This document shows, in pieces, positions 60,497 to 64,000 of a stretch of 64,000 bases of DNA. Made by a program: the position numbers and the translations under genes. Origin of the DNA: Pseudohongiella spirulinae (GTDB lineage: Bacteria; Pseudomonadota; Gammaproteobacteria; Pseudomonadales; Pseudohongiellaceae); the NCBI RefSeq assembly GCF_001444425.1, contig NZ_CP013189.1, positions 1,736,001-1,800,000 on the forward strand. The letters run 5' to 3'. Within the stretch, counting starts at the first letter, position 1. Every line of letters starts with the position of its first letter. The notes below the pieces were generated by a model. It saw only the letters and a list, made by a program, of their open reading frames with translations, had not been told where the DNA came from and made no database searches.

Positions 60497-60675
60497 GTTA
60501 AATCCTGTTAATTAATCTCACCGCGGGATCATCAGATAACGATGTCAACGCAGCTTCTATTCAACCGTGCACCAGCACACACGGGCCAATGGTTAAAAGC
60601 CGGACCGGGGACAGTGCTGGAATCCCTGATCAGGCTGCTCTTAAACGCTTACTCCGGAGGCTGTCATGCCGCCAC

Positions 60676-61344
60676 TCAGACTCTCTCTTGAACTTTATTG
60701 ATAACAATATCAAGCACCTGAGAGATACTCAGACAAGTCGTATCAAGACTGTACGCATCCTCAGCCGGCCGTAATGGTGCCACGGCTCGCTGGGTATCGC
60801 GCTCGTCACGCGCCCGGATATCCGCCAAAAGGTCGCCGATCTTAACATCAATACCCTTTGCAATCAACTGCTTATAGCGCCGTTCTGCACGCTCTTCAGC
60901 AGAGGCTGTCAGAAAAATTTTGACCGGGGCTTCAGGGAAAACTACCGTCCCCATATCACGACCATCAGCCACCAGTCCGGGAGGCTGACAAAAGTCCCGC
61001 TGGCGCTGCAGCAGCGCCTCGCGAACGGCCGGAATGGCGGCAACCAGCGATGCATGGCTGCCGGCCTGCTCTGTGCGAATAAACGCAGACACCTCTTCGC
61101 CGTCGCACCAGACACTATCGTCATTGCCCGTGCCAAAACGAATATCCAACTGTCGCGCCAACGCTGCCAGCGCTCGCTCATCATCCAGCGCAATCTGCCG
61201 ACGTTGCGCCGCCATCGCCAACAGACGATACAATGCACCACTGTCAAGGTAATGCCAGCCCAGCCGTTGTGCGGCAAGACGACTGATAGTGCCTTTGCCT
61301 GCGCCACCGGGCCCGTCAATAGTCACGACCGGAGTATCTGCCAT
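60676..61344 (-). CDS. cmk: Cytidylate kinase
   Basis: 222 residues. The P-loop is [20 protein letters not shown], followed by [11 protein letters not shown] and the NMP-binding [20 protein letters not shown] region, then [19 protein letters not shown]. It phosphorylates CMP and dCMP. Its ATG shares a base with the tyrA-aroA stop (TAATG). The order aroA-cmk-rpsA is standard in proteobacteria. Confidence 0.97.
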   Translation of the reverse strand: MADTPVVTIDGPGGAGKGTISRLAAQRLGWHYLDSGALYRLLAMAAQRRQIALDDERALAALARQLDIRFGTGNDDSVWCDGEEVSAFIRTEQAGSHASLVAAIPAVREALLQRQRDFCQPPGLVADGRDMGTVVFPEAPVKIFLTASAEERAERRYKQLIAKGIDVKIGDLLADIRARDERDTQRAVAPLRPAEDAYSLDTTCLSISQVLDIVINKVQERV

Positions 61345-63125
61345 TACACCAGTTCCTTGATTTTAAAACCCAGACTGCCTAGTGTGACCAATAAACCGGG
61401 ATACTGAGCGGCCAGGTCTCCGACAGCAGTCAGAGTCATCTCATGGGCTCCCGTTGCCACCAGAGCCGCCGTCAGTAGAGCCAGCTCGGTATCGTGATCG
61501 CAGTCAATTTGATGCACATCTGCTGCCCAGAGTCCGCTTTTCACCTGCACGGTTGTCGAATCTGCCAGTGTGATCTGCAACCCCGAGTCTCGCCAGGGGC
61601 GGAGCCGATGCCATAAAGCGGCGCACTCTGAAGTCTCTAACGCAATTTCAAGTTCCTGATCTCCGGTCAGCCCCCATGCAACCAGTGCCAGACTCTCCGC
61701 AAGCGACAGACTGCCGACCGGCACATCCAGTCGCGTGCCACCGGTCATGGTCGTCACCAGTGCCGCGATCTGCAGGTCTTTGTTATCCTGCACCGACAGG
61801 TTCAGGCCAAGTTCAGACCATAGCGCGGGCAAACCGCTCAGCGCCGCCTCGTCACCCAGCCCGTCACGAATAACAACAGAAGACGCTGGCAGGCAGGAAG
61901 CCGCCAGACCGATGACCGCGATGAGCAGCGGGTCAGCGCCCAGCGACAGATTCACTGTCTTCTGATCGCCAGCGAAAACCAATAGCTCACCCTGCTCAGG
62001 GCCACTGATTGGCGTGCCGGCAGCATTCAACTTTTGCACAAGCTGCAATGATTGCCTGTCCTCCGGAAAGCCACGGATCAAGGTTTTTTGCCCCGTAGCC
62101 AGAGCACCCAGCAGGGCTGCACGGGCACCTTCTGCCCCGGATGACAGCCAACAATCACCCTTTATACAGACTGCCGGCGTCACGCGAAGTGGCCGCGATG
62201 ACTCAGGCTCAGGGACATCCAGAGCAGACTGACCGGCCCTGAATCGACGGATAAAATCGTCCCTCACTGATTTGGCGCGCGCGAACCCGGTCTGCAGCGC
62301 AACCCCATCGGCCTGCAGCAAAAGACGCTTCATGTCAGTCAACGAGTTCATGTAGGCATCCAGCACAGACACCGTAGCCTCCCGGTTGGCCAGAAATATA
62401 TCGCGCCACATCACCGGATCGCTTGACGCGATGCGACTGAAATCGGCGAAGCCACCAGCCGCATAGTCAAACACCTGCTGCGGGCGATCGGGTTCTCCAA
62501 CCTTATCGACAAGCGTGTTAACCAGAGCAAACGCAAGTAAATGCGGCAAATGGCTGGTACCGGCAAGGATCCTGTCGTGACGTCCGGCACTCATGGCGTG
62601 TACATCAGCCCCAAGACACTGCCAGAGCTGCATTACCGTCTGAACTGCCACTGTCTGGTTTTCTGCCACCGGCGTCAGAATGACTTTGCGCTGCTGATAG
62701 AGATCGGCTCTGGAGGCCTGATAACCACTCTGTTCCGATCCGGCAATGGGATGCCCGGCAACAAAGCGTGAGCTGGCTGATCCCAGGATGCGGCGCGCAT
62801 CGGCGAGCACGCTGCCTTTGACACTTGCCGCGTCAGTTACGATCGCATCGGCACGCAGCAGATCGCTGATCTGCTCCAGCACACGGGCAACAGTCAGCGT
62901 TGGTGTTGCCAGCAGAATAATATCGGCATCCGGCACCAATGTATCTGGCGTAGTGGCATAACCATCGATAACCCCATCCAGCAAAGCCGTCTGTAAAGGC
63001 CCCTCGTCGCGGCCACAGGCCAGGATGCGTCGACAGTGTCGACCGGCCGCCAGTCCACGCGCCACAGAGCCGCCAATCAGCCCCAGACCAATTATAAGAA
63101 CTGTTTTATTTTCAAGAAGATGCAC
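61344..63125 (-). CDS. tyrA: Prephenate dehydrogenase fused to a shortened, degenerate EPSP synthase-like domain
   Basis: 593 residues from GTG 63125. Residues about 1-298 are a normal TyrA: NAD(P) loop [44 protein letters not shown] and [15 protein letters not shown]. Residues about 310-593 align over both ends with AroA, but the segment is ~280 residues instead of ~430. The expected Lys of the GDKS motif is Cys (IKGDCWLSS), the SGTxxR substrate Arg motif is unseen, and the C-terminal Lys is replaced ([11 protein letters not shown]). It probably keeps prephenate dehydrogenase activity only. Pseudomonas has a full TyrA-AroA fusion of about 750 residues here. It overlaps the pheA end by 14 bases. 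The start is uncertain: GTG 63161 is an alternative. Confidence 0.85.
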   Translation of the reverse strand: MHLLENKTVLIIGLGLIGGSVARGLAAGRHCRRILACGRDEGPLQTALLDGVIDGYATTPDTLVPDADIILLATPTLTVARVLEQISDLLRADAIVTDAASVKGSVLADARRILGSASSRFVAGHPIAGSEQSGYQASRADLYQQRKVILTPVAENQTVAVQTVMQLWQCLGADVHAMSAGRHDRILAGTSHLPHLLAFALVNTLVDKVGEPDRPQQVFDYAAGGFADFSRIASSDPVMWRDIFLANREATVSVLDAYMNSLTDMKRLLLQADGVALQTGFARAKSVRDDFIRRFRAGQSALDVPEPESSRPLRVTPAVCIKGDCWLSSGAEGARAALLGALATGQKTLIRGFPEDRQSLQLVQKLNAAGTPISGPEQGELLVFAGDQKTVNLSLGADPLLIAVIGLAASCLPASSVVIRDGLGDEAALSGLPALWSELGLNLSVQDNKDLQIAALVTTMTGGTRLDVPVGSLSLAESLALVAWGLTGDQELEIALETSECAALWHRLRPWRDSGLQITLADSTTVQVKSGLWAADVHQIDCDHDTELALLTAALVATGAHEMTLTAVGDLAAQYPGLLVTLGSLGFKIKELV

Positions 63126-63960
63126 GAGTATACGAACCCAGGTTCTTGATTTTAACAACACGCTCGGTCAACTGGCTGAAGACCTGTTTAACTGCTGCAT
63201 CGTCGCTGTGCCCCTCGAAATCTATAAAGAATACATAGGACCACATATCATCGCGGGCAGGTCGGGTCTCAAGCCGGGTCAGGCTGACCTGAAATCGGTC
63301 AAACGGCTCAAGCAGGCGAAACAGGGAGCCAGGTTTGTTTTCGGCGTACACGATGATAGAGGTCTTGTCGGCACCGCTCGGCTGCGTATTACGCACACGT
63401 GCAAGCGTCAGAAAACGGGTGGTGTTATTGCGCCTGTCCTGAATGCCCGCCACCACGACGTTCAAGCCATACAATTCGGCAGCTTTCAAACCTGCAATGG
63501 CGGCTGTTGACGGATCTTCGGCAGCAAGTCTTGCCGCCTCAGCGTTGCTGCTCACATCCAGCAATTCAATATCGGGGTAGTGGCTACGCAACCACAAGCG
63601 GCACTGGCCCAGTGATTGCTTGTGGGAAACAATGCGGCGCACATCGACCATATCAGCGCCGGGCTGCAGCAAAAGGTTGTGCTCTATGGGAATAAACACC
63701 TCACCAACGATGCTGAGTGAGGTATCGATAAGGCAGTCCAGGGTCGTATTGACTGCTCCCTCCGTGGAGTTCTCTACCGGCACCACTCCGAAATCTGACT
63801 GCCCGGCTTCCACATCCAGAAATACGTCATCAATGCTGGCAACACTGTGATAATCCAGAGTACGGCCGTCCTCACTGAACGCGCGATCGACGGCAGCGTG
63901 CGAAAACGTTCCGGGCGGCCCGAGGAAGGCCACCCTGATAACATCATCAGTCTTCTGCAT
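63112..63960 (-). CDS. pheA: Prephenate dehydratase (no chorismate mutase domain seen)
   Basis: Converts prephenate to phenylpyruvate for phenylalanine synthesis. From ATG 63960 there are 282 residues: a PDT domain (RVAFLGPPGTFSHAAV, PVENSTEGAVNTTLD, catalytic NNTTRFLTL) and a C-terminal ACT domain (ENKPGSLFRLLEPF, LETRPARDDMWSYVF) for Phe feedback. The enteric and pseudomonad P-protein has an N-terminal chorismate mutase; none is present here, although the frame is open to the window edge and upstream ATGs at 63993/63990 are possible. hisC, which sits between pheA and tyrA in Pseudomonas, is missing. Confidence 0.9.
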   Translation of the reverse strand: MQKTDDVIRVAFLGPPGTFSHAAVDRAFSEDGRTLDYHSVASIDDVFLDVEAGQSDFGVVPVENSTEGAVNTTLDCLIDTSLSIVGEVFIPIEHNLLLQPGADMVDVRRIVSHKQSLGQCRLWLRSHYPDIELLDVSSNAEAARLAAEDPSTAAIAGLKAAELYGLNVVVAGIQDRRNNTTRFLTLARVRNTQPSGADKTSIIVYAENKPGSLFRLLEPFDRFQVSLTRLETRPARDDMWSYVFFIDFEGHSDDAAVKQVFSQLTERVVKIKNLGSYTRASS

Positions 63961-64000
63961 CGACATCCGGCAGACCTTCCGGCTCTTCATCATCAGGGTC
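63947..64000 (-). CDS. C-terminal tail of an upstream gene (possibly gyrA)
   Basis: A minus-strand frame enters from the window edge and stops at 63947, encoding the acidic tail DPDDEEPEGLPDVDAED. Such acidic ends are typical of GyrA, and gyrA lies upstream of the serC-pheA group in pseudomonads. Only 17 residues are visible, so the identity is a guess. It overlaps the pheA start by 14 bases. Confidence 0.35.
   Translation of the reverse strand, partial: DPDDEEPEGLPDVDAED

Overview
This window is chromosomal DNA from a gammaproteobacterium. By eye the GC content is moderate. Almost every gene is a housekeeping gene, and the order is close to Pseudomonas and its marine relatives: map-glnD with dapD-dapE, cysM-rlmD-relA-mazG, rpoE-rseA-mucD-lepA-lepB-rnc-era-recO, thrS-infC-rpmI-rplT-pheST-ihfA-merR, and pheA-tyrA/aroA-cmk-rpsA-ihfB. 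The genus cannot be fixed from the sequence alone. I see no prophage, insertion sequence, integrase, CRISPR array or rRNA operon.

Layout. 1-7 kb: start of a TorF-type porin (partial, minus strand), then map, glnD, an ArsC-like reductase, dapD and dapE on the plus strand. 6.6-23.1 kb, all minus strand: rsmJ-tsaB, a Lys/Ala-rich histone H1-like protein, adk, mazG-relA-rlmD, cysM, then recO-era-rnc-lepB-lepA, mucD and rseA-rpoE. 23-26.5 kb: nadB and ygfZ (plus) around sdhE-ygfX (minus). 26.5-39.7 kb, minus strand: an M48 protease with lemA, an RND pump and its adaptor, thiolase-selO, two paralogous small membrane proteins, a cNMP-binding EAL phosphodiesterase and a CvfB-like S1 protein. 39.7-43.5 kb: a self-contained tRNA-Pro unit, a large TonB-dependent receptor and a MerR regulator. 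43.5-50.7 kb: a translation super-operon led by tRNA-Val. 50.7-53.8 kb: uvrB with a LexA box, divergent tRNA-Asn and a lipoprotein cyclophilin. 53.8-64 kb, minus strand: WbpM- and WbpL-like O-antigen initiation enzymes, comEA, pyrF, lapA, ihfB, rpsA, cmk, a TyrA-AroA fusion, pheA, and the acidic tail of one more gene.

How they work together. The window joins translation (tRNAs, PheRS, ThrRS, IF3, L20, L35, S1, LepA, Era, RNase III), nitrogen and stringent signalling (GlnD, RelA), envelope stress (RpoE, RseA, MucD, SPase I) and lysine/aromatic amino-acid synthesis. Regulatory sites read directly from sequence include a sigma-E-like promoter in front of rpoE, a perfect LexA box on the uvrB start, strong promoters in front of tRNA-Val and tRNA-Pro, and several intrinsic terminators.

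Most unusual points: a RelA that keeps its ACT domain but has lost the conserved-cysteine/zinc-finger domain; a TyrA-AroA fusion whose EPSP-synthase half is shortened and appears to have lost its catalytic residues; an infC whose Shine-Dalgarno sequence points to CTG rather than the nearby ATG; a sigma-E locus without rseB; and a nearly empty O-antigen locus. No clearly new multi-gene system was found.
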